A stretch of 64,000 nucleotides of DNA from Acidilobaceae archaeon (GTDB lineage: Archaea > Thermoproteota > Thermoprotei_A > Sulfolobales > Acidilobaceae). Numbering within the stretch: the stretch's first letter is position 1; each line of letters starts with the position of its first letter. The position numbers and the translations under genes were made by a program. Below the pieces are notes generated by a model. It ran no database searches and was not told where the DNA came from. It was given only the letters and a program-made list of their open reading frames with translations. This document shows, piece by piece, positions 51,722 to 60,779 of the stretch. The stretch covers positions 33,234 through 97,233 of the forward strand of contig JALWEI010000028.1 of assembly GCA_027014125.1 (NCBI GenBank), written 5' to 3'.

Positions 51722-52530
51722 CTCTTACCCTTTCCCCCGGCCTCCCTGTCCCATGAGGCGAGTATCCTAACAGCCTCGTTGGCCACCCTAGAGGCCTCCC
51801 TGACGCCCGCATCAACTATGAACTCGTCGGTAACCCTGTTAGCGACAGCGGCGCAGACGCACCCAGCCCTGGCGCCGTATATCGTGGCTAGGGTGAATAA
51901 TGCGCTGGACTCCATCTCGAAGCCAAGCACCCCGAGGGCGCTGAGCTCCGGTATTATGGATGAGTGCCTGGGCGACATGAAGCCCCTATACCCGGGCCTC
52001 CCCTGGCCGACGTAGAAGCTATCAGTGCTGGCCACAATGCCCACGTGGTACCTGTAGCCCAGCCCCTCCACAGCCTCCACCAGGGCCATGACCACCTCTG
52101 GAGAGGCAACAGCCGGGAACCCCTCGGGCGCGTACTGCCTGCTGGTGCCCTCCATCCTGACGGAGGCGAGGCCTATAACCAGGTCCCCAGGCCTTATGCC
52201 CGACTGTATAGCCCCCATGGTCCCTACACGTATAAACGTGTCGGCCCCCACCCTTAGGAGTTCCTCCACCGCTATAGCGGCGCTGGGAGAACCTATACCA
52301 GTGGAGGTAACACTAACACCCACCCCCCTATACGTCCCGGTATAGGTCCTATACTCCCTATGATCGGCGACAAGCCTATGCTCGTCCCACATCCCCGCTA
52401 TCAAGCCAGCCCTCCCAGGGTCGCCGGGGAGGAGGACGTAGCGGGCCACATCCCCCGGCCTGACCCTGAGATGGTACTGGAGCCCGCCCTCCCCCACGGG
52501 CTCAGCCGCACTCCTAAGCCTATCCCCCAT
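51682..52530 (-). CDS. nucleoside phosphorylase (uridine/purine, NP-1 family)
   Basis: An enzyme of about 282 residues that splits nucleosides with phosphate to a base and ribose 1-phosphate. Motifs are YVLLPGDPGRAG (about 29-40), VTSTGIGSPSAAIAVEEL (about 72-89), RVGTMGAIQSGIRPGD (about 97-112) and LGFEMESSALF (about 210-220), the ribose-binding site. The MESSALF form is typical of uridine phosphorylases. The ATG at 52530 follows GGTGTGGAG. The GTG at 52542 is an alternative. It precedes the PfkB kinase on the same transcript. Confidence 0.93.
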   Translation of the reverse strand: MGDRLRSAAEPVGEGGLQYHLRVRPGDVARYVLLPGDPGRAGLIAGMWDEHRLVADHREYRTYTGTYRGVGVSVTSTGIGSPSAAIAVEELLRVGADTFIRVGTMGAIQSGIRPGDLVIGLASVRMEGTSRQYAPEGFPAVASPEVVMALVEAVEGLGYRYHVGIVASTDSFYVGQGRPGYRGFMSPRHSSIIPELSALGVLGFEMESSALFTLATIYGARAGCVCAAVANRVTDEFIVDAGVREASRVANEAVRILASWDREAGGKGKRWIYPGLVSGIYR

Positions 52531-52642
52531 CAGACTCCACACCCTAGGTCATTGCCATAATGGGCACCCAATACGCTATAATATATCCCCCGCCCCGCCA
52601 CCCCCAAGGCCTACAGGGGGAGGGAGAATACTCAAGATACTA

Positions 52643-54013
52643 GTGCCGGGGAGGAAGGACGCCAGGGCGGTAGAGGCTATGCTAGACGCATTCATGCCCG
52701 GGTGGGGGGCCAGGGTGGAGAGCCTAGGAGGACTACGGGGCGGCAAGCTGCTGGAGGCCGCCAGGGAGAGGATGGAGCCCTTCACGGTAATCCTCCTAGG
52801 CTCTAGGGAGGAGTGGGTTGCCAGGGAGCTGGAGAAGGAGGCCCCCGTGTTCTCCGAGGTCCTAGTATCTAGGGCCGCTAAGGTAAGGAACAACCCGCTG
52901 GGCGTGCTACACGGGCTCCTCTCAACAGCTAGGGCCGGGATAAGGCTGAAGGCATCATGGATAAACGGGTCCCTGGTGCTCGCGGGGGTCCACGGGTCCA
53001 CCCTAGAAGGGGCCCCTATATCCCCCCAGGGGGACTCCTTCCTTGTATACGGGCAGGGGGCCAGGATCCTATCCCTATTCCTAGTCAGGAGGATACCCGG
53101 GGCGGCGCTCCTATACAAGGCTGGAGGGGGGAAGCACCTAGTCTACACGGGCCCGGGCCCCATGGGGGAGGTATATTTCACCAACGGGTACGGGCCCCCC
53201 AAGGCCAGGTCCTACCCGGGGGCGCCCCGGGCAAGGGTATCCATGGAGTCCATAGTGGAGGCTAACAGGGAGATAGTAGGGATACTGGAGAGGCACACGG
53301 TCGGGGTCCTCAGGAGGACGGCGGGGGAGCCTGATGTGGTCCTAGTCCCCTGGAGCGGGGGCAAGGACTCTACAGCAGCCCTACTAGTGGCGATAGAGGC
53401 GTTCGGCAGGGACAGGGTGAGGGCGGTGTACGTCGACACCGGGATAGACTTCCCGGAGAACCTTGAGTACGTGGAGAGGGTAGCATCAATGCTGGGGGTT
53501 GACTATGTAGTGAAGAGGGCTACAGTAGACGATGGCCTTCTCATCGAGGGGATGCCCATGCCGGATCCTGACTACAGGTGGTGCACTGGCAGGAAGCTGG
53601 ACGCCCTCAGGGAGGGCTTCAGGGAAGCGGCCCAGGGCAGGGTGGTAGTCGTCACCGGCGACAGGGACGCGGAGTCGGAGAGGAGGGCCAAGAGGCCGCC
53701 GGTGAGGCTGGACGAGAAGCTGGGGTACCCCGTGGTATCCCCCCTGAAGCTGTGGAGCGGGGCACACGTGCAGGCCTACATACTGTCTAAGGGGGTCCCG
53801 CTAAACCCGCTCTACGAGAAGGGCTTCTACAGGATAGGCTGCTACATATGCTTCGCCCTCAGGGGGTGGGAGATAGAGGTGATGAAGAGGGGAGGGGTGC
53901 TTGATAGGATAATCGGGCAGAGGCCCGGGCACAAGGTCCTCATAGACAGGTTCCTGGAGATGAAGAGAAAAGGATTTGGAGGAGACCTCGGAGATTGTAT
54001 ATGTGGGGCGTAG
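52643..54013 (+). CDS. PAPS-reductase-type PP-loop protein
   Basis: A 456-residue protein with an N-terminal domain of about 200 residues of unknown fold and a C-terminal PP-loop ATPase domain. The PP-loop is VPWSGGKDST (about 233-242), followed by AVYVDTGIDFPE (about 262-273), RWCTGRKLD (about 311) and GCYICFALRGWE (about 400). It resembles PAPS reductases and related sulfur-transfer or adenylation enzymes. It carries several cysteines, including CICG at the end, so an Fe-S or thiolation role is possible. The frame opens as ATA-CTC-AAG-ATA-CTA before the GTG, so translation may begin slightly upstream. Confidence 0.82.
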   Translation: MPGRKDARAVEAMLDAFMPGWGARVESLGGLRGGKLLEAARERMEPFTVILLGSREEWVARELEKEAPVFSEVLVSRAAKVRNNPLGVLHGLLSTARAGIRLKASWINGSLVLAGVHGSTLEGAPISPQGDSFLVYGQGARILSLFLVRRIPGAALLYKAGGGKHLVYTGPGPMGEVYFTNGYGPPKARSYPGAPRARVSMESIVEANREIVGILERHTVGVLRRTAGEPDVVLVPWSGGKDSTAALLVAIEAFGRDRVRAVYVDTGIDFPENLEYVERVASMLGVDYVVKRATVDDGLLIEGMPMPDPDYRWCTGRKLDALREGFREAAQGRVVVVTGDRDAESERRAKRPPVRLDEKLGYPVVSPLKLWSGAHVQAYILSKGVPLNPLYEKGFYRIGCYICFALRGWEIEVMKRGGVLDRIIGQRPGHKVLIDRFLEMKRKGFGGDLGDCICGA

Positions 54014-54024
54014 GTGCACCAGGG

Positions 54025-55119
54025 TTGGACGTGGAGGAGAGGCTCAACCTGATAACTAGGGGAGCCCTTGAGGTGGTAACCAGGGAGGAGCTCAGGGAGA
54101 AGCTGGAGTCGGGAGAGAGGCTACGGGGCTACATAGGATACGAGCCCAGCGGGCTCGTGCACATAGGATGGCTCATATGGATGATGAAGGTAAGAGACAT
54201 GGTTGAGGCCGGGGTTGACTTCACAGTGCTGGAGGCTACGTGGCATGCCAGGATCAACGATAAGCTCGGGGGAGACATGGAGCTGATAAGGGAGTCGGCC
54301 AGGCTGGTCAGGATAGTCATGGAGGCCCTGGGGGTGCCGGTGGAGAGGATAAGGTTCCTGGACGCCGAGGACCTTGCCGGGGACAAGGACTACTGGGCCC
54401 TCGTCATAGGGGTGGCAAAGAATACTACCCTGGCGAGGATCAAGAGGGCCCTCACAATAATGGGTAGGAGGGCCGACGAGGCCGAGCTGGACGCGTCCAA
54501 GATCATATACCCGGCGATGCAGGTCGCCGACATCTACTACATGGACCTAGACATAGCCCTGGGAGGGATGGACCAGAGGAAGGCCCACATGCTCGCCAGG
54601 GACATAGCAAAGAGGATGGGGGCCAAGAAGCCCATAGCGGTGCACACACCCCTACTCACCGGCCTCCAGGGCACCGGCAGGATGGACCCCTCCAGGCTAG
54701 CAGGCATGGAGGTAGACGAGGTGTACGCGGAGGTCAAGATGAGCAAGAGCAAGCCCGAGACAACCATACTAGTCCACGAGGACCCCAAGGAGATAAGGAG
54801 GAAGCTGAGGAAGGCCTACTGCCCCCAGGGCCAGGAGGAGTACAACCCGGTCATGGAGATAAACAAGTACATACTATTCCAGACACCAGGCTTCAAGCTA
54901 GTAGTAGAGAGGCCAAGCAAGTACGGCGGCACGATAGTCTACGAGTCGTACGAGGACCTTGCAAGGGACTTCAGGGAGGGCAGGCTACACCCGCTAGACC
55001 TGAAGAATGCCACCGCCGAGGCGTTGGCAAAGCTACTCGAGCCGGTTAGGAGGAGGATCCAAGGCGACCCAAGCCTAATGGAGGCGATCAAGAGGATCCA
55101 GGGGGCAACAACCAGGTAG
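54025..55119 (+). CDS. tyrS: tyrosyl-tRNA synthetase
   Basis: A class I aminoacyl-tRNA synthetase of about 364 residues. The HIGH motif appears as GLVHIGWLIW (about 44-53), and KMSKS as AEVKMSKSKPE (about 238). Typical TyrRS stretches are GYEPSG, DFTVLEATWHA, YPAMQVADIYYMDLDIALGGMDQRKAHM (in pieces: MQVADIYYMD, GGMDQRK) and ANSKYGG-like PSKYGGTIVYESYEDL. I chose the TTG at 54025 (MDVEERLNL, the usual archaeal start), which has GGTG 8 bases upstream. The frame extends to 53995, overlapping the previous gene. Confidence 0.96.
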   Translation: MDVEERLNLITRGALEVVTREELREKLESGERLRGYIGYEPSGLVHIGWLIWMMKVRDMVEAGVDFTVLEATWHARINDKLGGDMELIRESARLVRIVMEALGVPVERIRFLDAEDLAGDKDYWALVIGVAKNTTLARIKRALTIMGRRADEAELDASKIIYPAMQVADIYYMDLDIALGGMDQRKAHMLARDIAKRMGAKKPIAVHTPLLTGLQGTGRMDPSRLAGMEVDEVYAEVKMSKSKPETTILVHEDPKEIRRKLRKAYCPQGQEEYNPVMEINKYILFQTPGFKLVVERPSKYGGTIVYESYEDLARDFREGRLHPLDLKNATAEALAKLLEPVRRRIQGDPSLMEAIKRIQGATTR

Positions 55120-55164
55120 CAGGTAATAAGGCCCCACACACCCAAGAAGACTAGGGGCCCCATA

Positions 55165-57552
55165 TTGGAGAAGGTATTCCAGCTCCTAGACGTCACCTAC
55201 GAGATAGTCTCGGGAGCCCCGGCAATCCTGATCTACGCCCGGGACGAGGCGGGCTCCAGGATACTACTCATACACGACAGGTTCAGGCCATACTTCTACG
55301 CGGTACTGGAGCCCGGTGCAGACCCCGGCAGGGTGGCGGGGGAGATCAAGAGGCTCTCCGAGCCCGGCAGCCCCGTGCTAGAGGTAAAGGAGGAGGACCT
55401 CAGGTACATAGGCAGGCCGGTCAAGGCCCTCAAGATAACAACCCTCATACCGGCAAGCGTGAGGAGGTACAGGGAGAGGGTAGCCAGGATACCCGGGGTA
55501 AGGGAGGTCCTGGAGGCCGATATAAGGTTCGCCATGAGGTTCATGATAGACCACAACCTATACCCCATGAGGTGGTACAGGGCGGAGGTGGAGGAGCACC
55601 GCGGGCTCCCCGGCTACAGGGTGGAGGGCTTCTACAGGGTAATCGGAGAGATAAGGGAGGAGCCAGGCCTAGCCAGCGCGGACCCCCTGGAGGGCCTCAG
55701 GATCCTAGCATTCGACATAGAGGCATACAACCCCCGGGGCTCCCCGGAGCCTGCCAGGGACCCGGTCATACTCATAGGGGTAATGGAGAAGGGGGGAGAA
55801 CCCGAGATCCTGGAGGCGGAGGACCACAGGGACAGGGCCCTCATATACAGGTTCACCAGGAGGATCCTAGACTCGGACCCCGACATAGTGGTTGGCTACA
55901 ACCAGAACAGGTTCGACTGGCCATACCTAATGGAGAGGTCGAAGATCAACGGTGTGAAGCTAGACGTCACCAGGAAGGCGGGAGCGCAGCCGCAGACCAG
56001 CGCGTATGGCCACATATCCCTCCACGGCAGGCTGAACGTGGACCTATACGACTACGCCGAGGAGATCAGCGGGGTCAAGATCAAGAGCCTAGAGGAGGTG
56101 GCGGACTACCTTGGAGTCATGCCAAAGGAGAAGAGGACCCTGATAGACTGGTGGAGGATAGCAGAGTACTGGGACGACCCGGCTAAAAGGAGGGAGCTAA
56201 TCAACTACACCAGGGACGACGTAGTCTCGACAATGCTACTGGCAGAGAAGCTACTCCCCTTCGGGTCCCAGCTAAGCCAGGTAAGCGGGCTCCCCCTAGA
56301 CCAGGTGATGGCGGCGAGCGTGGGGTTCAGGCTGGAGTGGAGGCTCATCAGGGAGGCAAAGAAGCTGGGGGAGCTGGTGCCCAACAGGGTTGAGAGGGGG
56401 GAGGAGACCTACGCCGGGGCTGTCGTCCTCAGGCCCAAGCCGGGGATACACGAGTGGATAGCGGTACTAGACTTCAGCAGCATGTACCCCAACATAATGA
56501 TCAAGTACAACGTGGGGCCGGACACGCTACTAAGGCCTGGCGAGGACCCGGGGCCGGAGGGGGCCTACGTAGCCCCAGACGTGGGGCACAGGTTCAGGAG
56601 GGAGCCCCCCGGATTCTTCAAGAGGGTGCTGGAGAAGTTCCTATCCATGAGGAGGATGGTGAAGGAGGAGATGGCCAAGGCCCCCAAGGGGTCGCCCCTC
56701 TACAGGCTCCTGGACGAGAGGCAGAGGGCGATCAAGCTCCTAGCCAACGCGTGCTACGGCTACCTAGGCTGGCCCGGGGCCAGGTGGTACTGTAGGGAGT
56801 GCGCAGAGTCGGTGACTGCATGGGGGAGGCACACGATACTCTCAGCCATAGACCTGGCCCGCAGCCTAGGCCTCAGGGTGATATACGGGGACACGGACAG
56901 CCTGTTCGTTGACTACAAGGAGGACAAGGTCAGGGAGTTCATGAGGCTTGTGGAGGAGAGGCTCGGCTTCGAGATAAAGCTGGAGAAGGTGTACAGGAGG
57001 GTCTTCTTCACTGAGGCGAAGAAGAGGTACATAGGGCTAACCATAGACGGCAAGATAGACGTTGTAGGATTCGAGGCCGTCAGGGGCGACTGGAGCGAGC
57101 TCGCCAAGGAGACCCAGATCAGGGTGGCAGAGATAGTCCTCCGCACCGGTGACGTGGAGAAGGCGGTAGAGTACGTGAGGAGCATAGTCGAGGACCTGAG
57201 GAGGGGAAGGGTGGACCCCAAGAAGCTAGTCATATGGAAAACCCTAACCAGGAGGCCGAGCCAGTACGAGGCCGAGCAGCCCCACGTGCACGCTGCAAGG
57301 ATAATGATGAGGGCCGGCTACAGGGTGGAGCCGGGGATGAAGATCGGCTTCATAATAACACGGGGCAGCGGCCCCCTATCGAGGAGGGCCAAGCCCTACT
57401 TCATGGTAGACCCGGGAGAGATAGACTACAACTACTACATAGAGAAACAGGTGATACAGGCGGCCCTAAGGATACTGGGCTACCTGGGTGTGACGGAAAA
57501 GAGGCTCAAGACGGGGAGGAGGCAGACAAGCCTAATGGACTACCTAGGCTAG
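55165..57552 (+). CDS. polB: family B DNA polymerase (PolB3-like) with PIP box
   Basis: A 795-residue replicative-type DNA polymerase with a proofreading exonuclease. Exo motifs are FDIEAYN (about 184), VGYNQNRFDWPYL (about 243) and YTRDDV (about 350). Polymerase motifs are LDFSSMYPNIM (about 435), KLLANACYGYLG (about 525) and IYGDTDSLFVDY (about 573). The last residues, QTSLMDYLG, form a PCNA-binding PIP box. Length and the RWYCRECAESVTAWGR segment fit the short PolB3 type seen in Pyrodictiaceae. The TTG at 55165 is the only start after the in-frame stop. It overlaps dnaG tail to tail by 9 bases. Confidence 0.95.
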   Translation: MEKVFQLLDVTYEIVSGAPAILIYARDEAGSRILLIHDRFRPYFYAVLEPGADPGRVAGEIKRLSEPGSPVLEVKEEDLRYIGRPVKALKITTLIPASVRRYRERVARIPGVREVLEADIRFAMRFMIDHNLYPMRWYRAEVEEHRGLPGYRVEGFYRVIGEIREEPGLASADPLEGLRILAFDIEAYNPRGSPEPARDPVILIGVMEKGGEPEILEAEDHRDRALIYRFTRRILDSDPDIVVGYNQNRFDWPYLMERSKINGVKLDVTRKAGAQPQTSAYGHISLHGRLNVDLYDYAEEISGVKIKSLEEVADYLGVMPKEKRTLIDWWRIAEYWDDPAKRRELINYTRDDVVSTMLLAEKLLPFGSQLSQVSGLPLDQVMAASVGFRLEWRLIREAKKLGELVPNRVERGEETYAGAVVLRPKPGIHEWIAVLDFSSMYPNIMIKYNVGPDTLLRPGEDPGPEGAYVAPDVGHRFRREPPGFFKRVLEKFLSMRRMVKEEMAKAPKGSPLYRLLDERQRAIKLLANACYGYLGWPGARWYCRECAESVTAWGRHTILSAIDLARSLGLRVIYGDTDSLFVDYKEDKVREFMRLVEERLGFEIKLEKVYRRVFFTEAKKRYIGLTIDGKIDVVGFEAVRGDWSELAKETQIRVAEIVLRTGDVEKAVEYVRSIVEDLRRGRVDPKKLVIWKTLTRRPSQYEAEQPHVHAARIMMRAGYRVEPGMKIGFIITRGSGPLSRRAKPYFMVDPGEIDYNYYIEKQVIQAALRILGYLGVTEKRLKTGRRQTSLMDYLG

Positions 57553-58758
57553 GTCGCTGAATGTCATGAACCTCACATTACCAGGCCTGCCCTGGAGCTT
57601 GCTCCCAACCCTAGCACCGATCAGGAGGCTCACACCCTTCTCGGCGGCAGCGTCTAGGAGCCTCTGCGTTATGATACCGTCGAAGAGTATAGCGTGTATC
57701 TCCCCGGGCTGGGCGGACTGGATCCTGTTGAAGAGGTCCCTAACCTTAACCCTCCCAATCTCCCTCCACTCCCTATCATAGAGCACAGCCTCCAGCGTGC
57801 CCTTAACCTCATCAATCTTATCAACAACACTCTTGGGTATAGCCATAGTCGCGGTGGCCTGCCTCGGCTTCTCCTCCACCGCCTCCTCCTTCACCGCAGC
57901 CTCCTGCTTAGGGGCCTCCTCCCTAGCCTCCCTCGCCTCCTCGGGGAGGAGCTTCTTCCTAACCTCCTCCGCCGGCTGCATCGCAGCCAGGGCCTCCGCG
58001 ATCTCCTTGCCCGTCAGCTGCTCTACCTCCATCCCCCGGGGCGCCCTGGCGACGTAGTCCACCTTAGCCTGGCTCAGGAGGGTCTTGAGTATCAGGTCCC
58101 CTCCCCTGTCTCCGTCCACGAATGCTATCAGCTTCTTGCTCTTCCCCAGGTCTATTATGGTCTTGGGTATCTTCTCCCTGGCCCCGCCTAGGGCGATCAC
58201 GTTGGTGTACCCATACCTCATCAGGTTGGCCACATCGGCCCTACCCTCCACCACTATAACGGTGTCGGCCTTCTCCACGTCAGGCCCCGCGGGGAGCTTA
58301 TCCGGCCCGTACTCCCTGACCTTGGCAGGCCTAGCCTCAACCCCCTGGACCTTCCTTATAACCTCCTTCAGGTCCGGCTCCTCCGCCTTCATCTTCTTCA
58401 GTATCTCCCTACTCCTCTCTATGATCCTCCTCAGCTTCTCCGCCCTCAGGTCCTTAATCTCCTCAACAGTGATCCTAGCATCATACGGCCCAATCCTATC
58501 AACAACCTCGAGCATGGCAGCCAGTATAGCGGTCTCAACCCTGTCAAGGTTGCTGGGTATCTGTATAGTCCCAACAGTCTTAGTACCCTGATACTTTATA
58601 TCAACGTGGATCCTACCAATCTTCTCCTTCTCCTGCAACTCCTCCAGGTTAAACTGGCTACCCAGCAAACCCTCAGTCTGCCCGAAGATCGCACCTATAA
58701 CATCATGCCTATCAACCCTACCATCAACCTCAAGCCTAGCCCTAATCAAATACTTCAA
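57544..58758 (-). CDS. dnaG: archaeal DnaG-type protein
   Basis: A protein of about 404 residues with the Toprim domain of DnaG primase, the archaeal version of which associates with the exosome. The N-terminal block KYLIRARLEVDGRVDRHDVIGAIFGQTEGLLG (pieces RARLEVDG, DVIGAIFGQTEG) is diagnostic. The Toprim core has TVIVVEGRADVANLMRYG (about 167), LIAFVDGDRGGDLILK (about 215) and the final YVARAPRG. A Pro/Glu-rich linker lies near 280-320. The TTG at 58758 (next codons KYLIRAR) has GGTG 7 bases upstream and matches family N-termini. The frame is open upstream but unrelated. Confidence 0.93.
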   Translation of the reverse strand: MKYLIRARLEVDGRVDRHDVIGAIFGQTEGLLGSQFNLEELQEKEKIGRIHVDIKYQGTKTVGTIQIPSNLDRVETAILAAMLEVVDRIGPYDARITVEEIKDLRAEKLRRIIERSREILKKMKAEEPDLKEVIRKVQGVEARPAKVREYGPDKLPAGPDVEKADTVIVVEGRADVANLMRYGYTNVIALGGAREKIPKTIIDLGKSKKLIAFVDGDRGGDLILKTLLSQAKVDYVARAPRGMEVEQLTGKEIAEALAAMQPAEEVRKKLLPEEAREAREEAPKQEAAVKEEAVEEKPRQATATMAIPKSVVDKIDEVKGTLEAVLYDREWREIGRVKVRDLFNRIQSAQPGEIHAILFDGIITQRLLDAAAEKGVSLLIGARVGSKLQGRPGNVRFMTFSDLA

Positions 58759-58816
58759 CCCACACACCCAGGCTGGAACCAGGACCAAGACAAGCCTATA
58801 AGCATACACCAGCCAA

Positions 58817-59446
58817 CTACACACTCAAAGCCTCCATCAACCGCCTAACATGCAACCCAACCAACCCCAAAACAGAAACAACAACACCAATAACACTGCC
58901 AAGACAAGCACTAGCCCCCAACACCCGAGAAGCCTCATCCCTAGAGGGGGCTACAGCGGCAATCTCAGCAGCAACCCTACCCAAAGACCCACGAGCCCTC
59001 TCAAGCTCATTAATAAAATAACACAAATCATTCAACAAAAACCTAAAAAACTCATAAGAAACATGCCTAATACCTATAAGAGAGGCAACAACCCTATACT
59101 CAGGCAACACCTCAACAAGTCTAACAGACAAAGAACCAACCTCAGAAACATAACCCAAAAAATCACTACAATTAAACCCATCAACAGAACCCGTAGACCT
59201 CAACCTCGAAATAAACCCATCAACATTACTATAAAAATCATTTAGATACTTAAAATAATCCCTAGCATCATCAACAACAGACTTTACCTGCCCGGCAAAC
59301 GCATGAGCCTCAAGATACCCCCTACCACCCAAACTAGATAAAGCTCTAACAACATCACCAAACCTATCTAACAATATAGGACCATGAGATCCAAGACCCC
59401 TAAAAGACAGAGGATCAACACACACCTCCACCACAAGCCACCTCAC
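58817..59446 (-). CDS. hypothetical helical protein with hydrophobic C-terminus
   Basis: A 209-residue protein that I do not recognise. It is mainly helical, with a first half that includes DYFKYLNDFYSNVDGFISRL, a central EVLPEYRVVASLIGIRHVSYEFF, and a C-terminal hydrophobic stretch (LGSVIGVVVSVLGLVGL) that could be a membrane anchor. The coding strand is extremely G/T-rich. The 4-base overlap (ATGA) with the ParA-like gene implies translational coupling and a shared role, perhaps as a membrane-bound partner. It ends 58 bases before dnaG. Confidence 0.55.
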   Translation of the reverse strand: MRWLVVEVCVDPLSFRGLGSHGPILLDRFGDVVRALSSLGGRGYLEAHAFAGQVKSVVDDARDYFKYLNDFYSNVDGFISRLRSTGSVDGFNCSDFLGYVSEVGSLSVRLVEVLPEYRVVASLIGIRHVSYEFFRFLLNDLCYFINELERARGSLGRVAAEIAAVAPSRDEASRVLGASACLGSVIGVVVSVLGLVGLHVRRLMEALSV

Positions 59447-60642
59447 TGCACCAAACCAGCATCCCTCAAAATAGCATCAGCCAAAACAGCCAACCCATTC
59501 ACAAACAAAACATCACTAACCACCTCCATCAAACTATCACGATCAAGATCACCCATAACTTCCCTAACAGCCACCTTCACATCATCAACTCTCAACAACC
59601 TAGGCTTATCTTTATACGAGAGATCTTTTTCGTGTATAGAAATAGTGTAAACATATTCGATTATTTTAATTATATTATTAATATTTTTAGTTAAAGTGTT
59701 AAGATAATCGAGATAATATGTGGCACTAGCACTCTTATCCGATGACTTCCCTCCAAGACGTTTAACCCATGGAATAAAAGATGTAGTTGGTAAAGTTGGT
59801 AAAGTATGTAGTTGCTCACTTTCGATTAGTGTTGTATCACTAGGAATATTAAATATGTTCCCACCTATCTTTCTAATAAAATATTGTATTGTATCATTAT
59901 GATATGTAGGATCTATATGTGTAATAACACCAAACCAATTAACGTATTTCATCAGTATATTAAAATATTCGATCGAACGTGATTGTAATGCATTTAGGAT
60001 TAACAAGATGCTATCACGAAGTCTATTTATGCTCAAAGGATCGGGTCTCGTCACAGCAACAATAGCATCTGAAACAGATAAAACATCTTGAGTAACCAAA
60101 CCAAGTCCATTCCTTAGGTCCCCCAGGACAAGATCTAGATTTTCTTTTTTGGAAAAATATTGTATTACCTGTTTCATTTGATCGGATAAAAATGCTCTCC
60201 TTCTTAGAGAAGAACCCCATGTGTAATGTATATGGACAATAACATCTGTATCAAATGGAGTCAAAAGAGAAGGAATGCTATATGAATCACATCCAATTCT
60301 CAAAGGAATGATATCGTTATCACTAGGCTCCATACCCCAAAACATCAGAGTAAAGAATGAACGAATATTCCAGGTATCGGCTGATAACTCGGTATTAAGT
60401 TTAGCAAGTTTGTCTATTCCTATTTTATCTATGTCCGCGTAATATATCAGGCTTGGAGCTTCAAAATCGAAATCCACAACACCGATATTGAATGGATCTT
60501 CGTGATTCCAAAATAATTTTCTTAACTCAGATAGCCTAGGGCACGACAGTAGCCATGCAAGTCCAATAATAACGCTACTGCGACCAACACCACCACTAGC
60601 GCTATAGAATCCCACTAGCTTCCCTCTATAGCTAGTACTCAT
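59443..60642 (-). CDS. ParA/MinD-like ATPase with altered P-loop
   Basis: A 399-residue SIMIBI ATPase. The P-loop is S16-G-G-V-G20-R21-S-S (residues 14-23, SASGGVGRSS), so the usual KGGVGK has Ser in place of the first Lys and Arg in place of the second. The next motif, VVDFDFEAPS (about 55-64), keeps the Asp-x-Asp of the family and recalls the DLEAPG ATPases. Later motifs include LDLVLGDLRNGLGLVTQDVL (about 180-199). The middle of the gene is rich in A/T, Asn and Ile. The C-terminus is helical. Role unknown. It is coupled to the 209-residue protein downstream. Confidence 0.75.
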   Translation of the reverse strand: MSTSYRGKLVGFYSASGGVGRSSVIIGLAWLLSCPRLSELRKLFWNHEDPFNIGVVDFDFEAPSLIYYADIDKIGIDKLAKLNTELSADTWNIRSFFTLMFWGMEPSDNDIIPLRIGCDSYSIPSLLTPFDTDVIVHIHYTWGSSLRRRAFLSDQMKQVIQYFSKKENLDLVLGDLRNGLGLVTQDVLSVSDAIVAVTRPDPLSINRLRDSILLILNALQSRSIEYFNILMKYVNWFGVITHIDPTYHNDTIQYFIRKIGGNIFNIPSDTTLIESEQLHTLPTLPTTSFIPWVKRLGGKSSDKSASATYYLDYLNTLTKNINNIIKIIEYVYTISIHEKDLSYKDKPRLLRVDDVKVAVREVMGDLDRDSLMEVVSDVLFVNGLAVLADAILRDAGLVQ

Positions 60643-60779
60643 TTCAAGCCCCAGGAGAAGTTACTCATCCTTGATCATATAAAGCCAAGTTAACTCTCTG
60701 GCGGCAAGAATCTCTATTACAAGGTAAGCTTAGTGTCACTGGGCAGAGACTCGGTAGAGCCTCTTATGTGCGCATTTAA
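60643..60779. promoter_or_regulatory. divergent promoter region between ParA-like and TMK-like genes
   Basis: A 137-base gap between divergent genes. TTTAAAT at 60775-60781 overlaps the ATG at 60780 of the kinase-like gene, so its transcript may begin downstream of that ATG. The ATCATATAAAG segment near 60675-60685 is a plausible box for the minus-strand gene. Confidence 0.4.

Noticed and set aside
55572..56795. Open frames of 204 and 113 residues in another plus-strand frame of polB
   Set aside because: They are Gly/Arg/Gln-rich shadows of the polymerase caused by high GC content.
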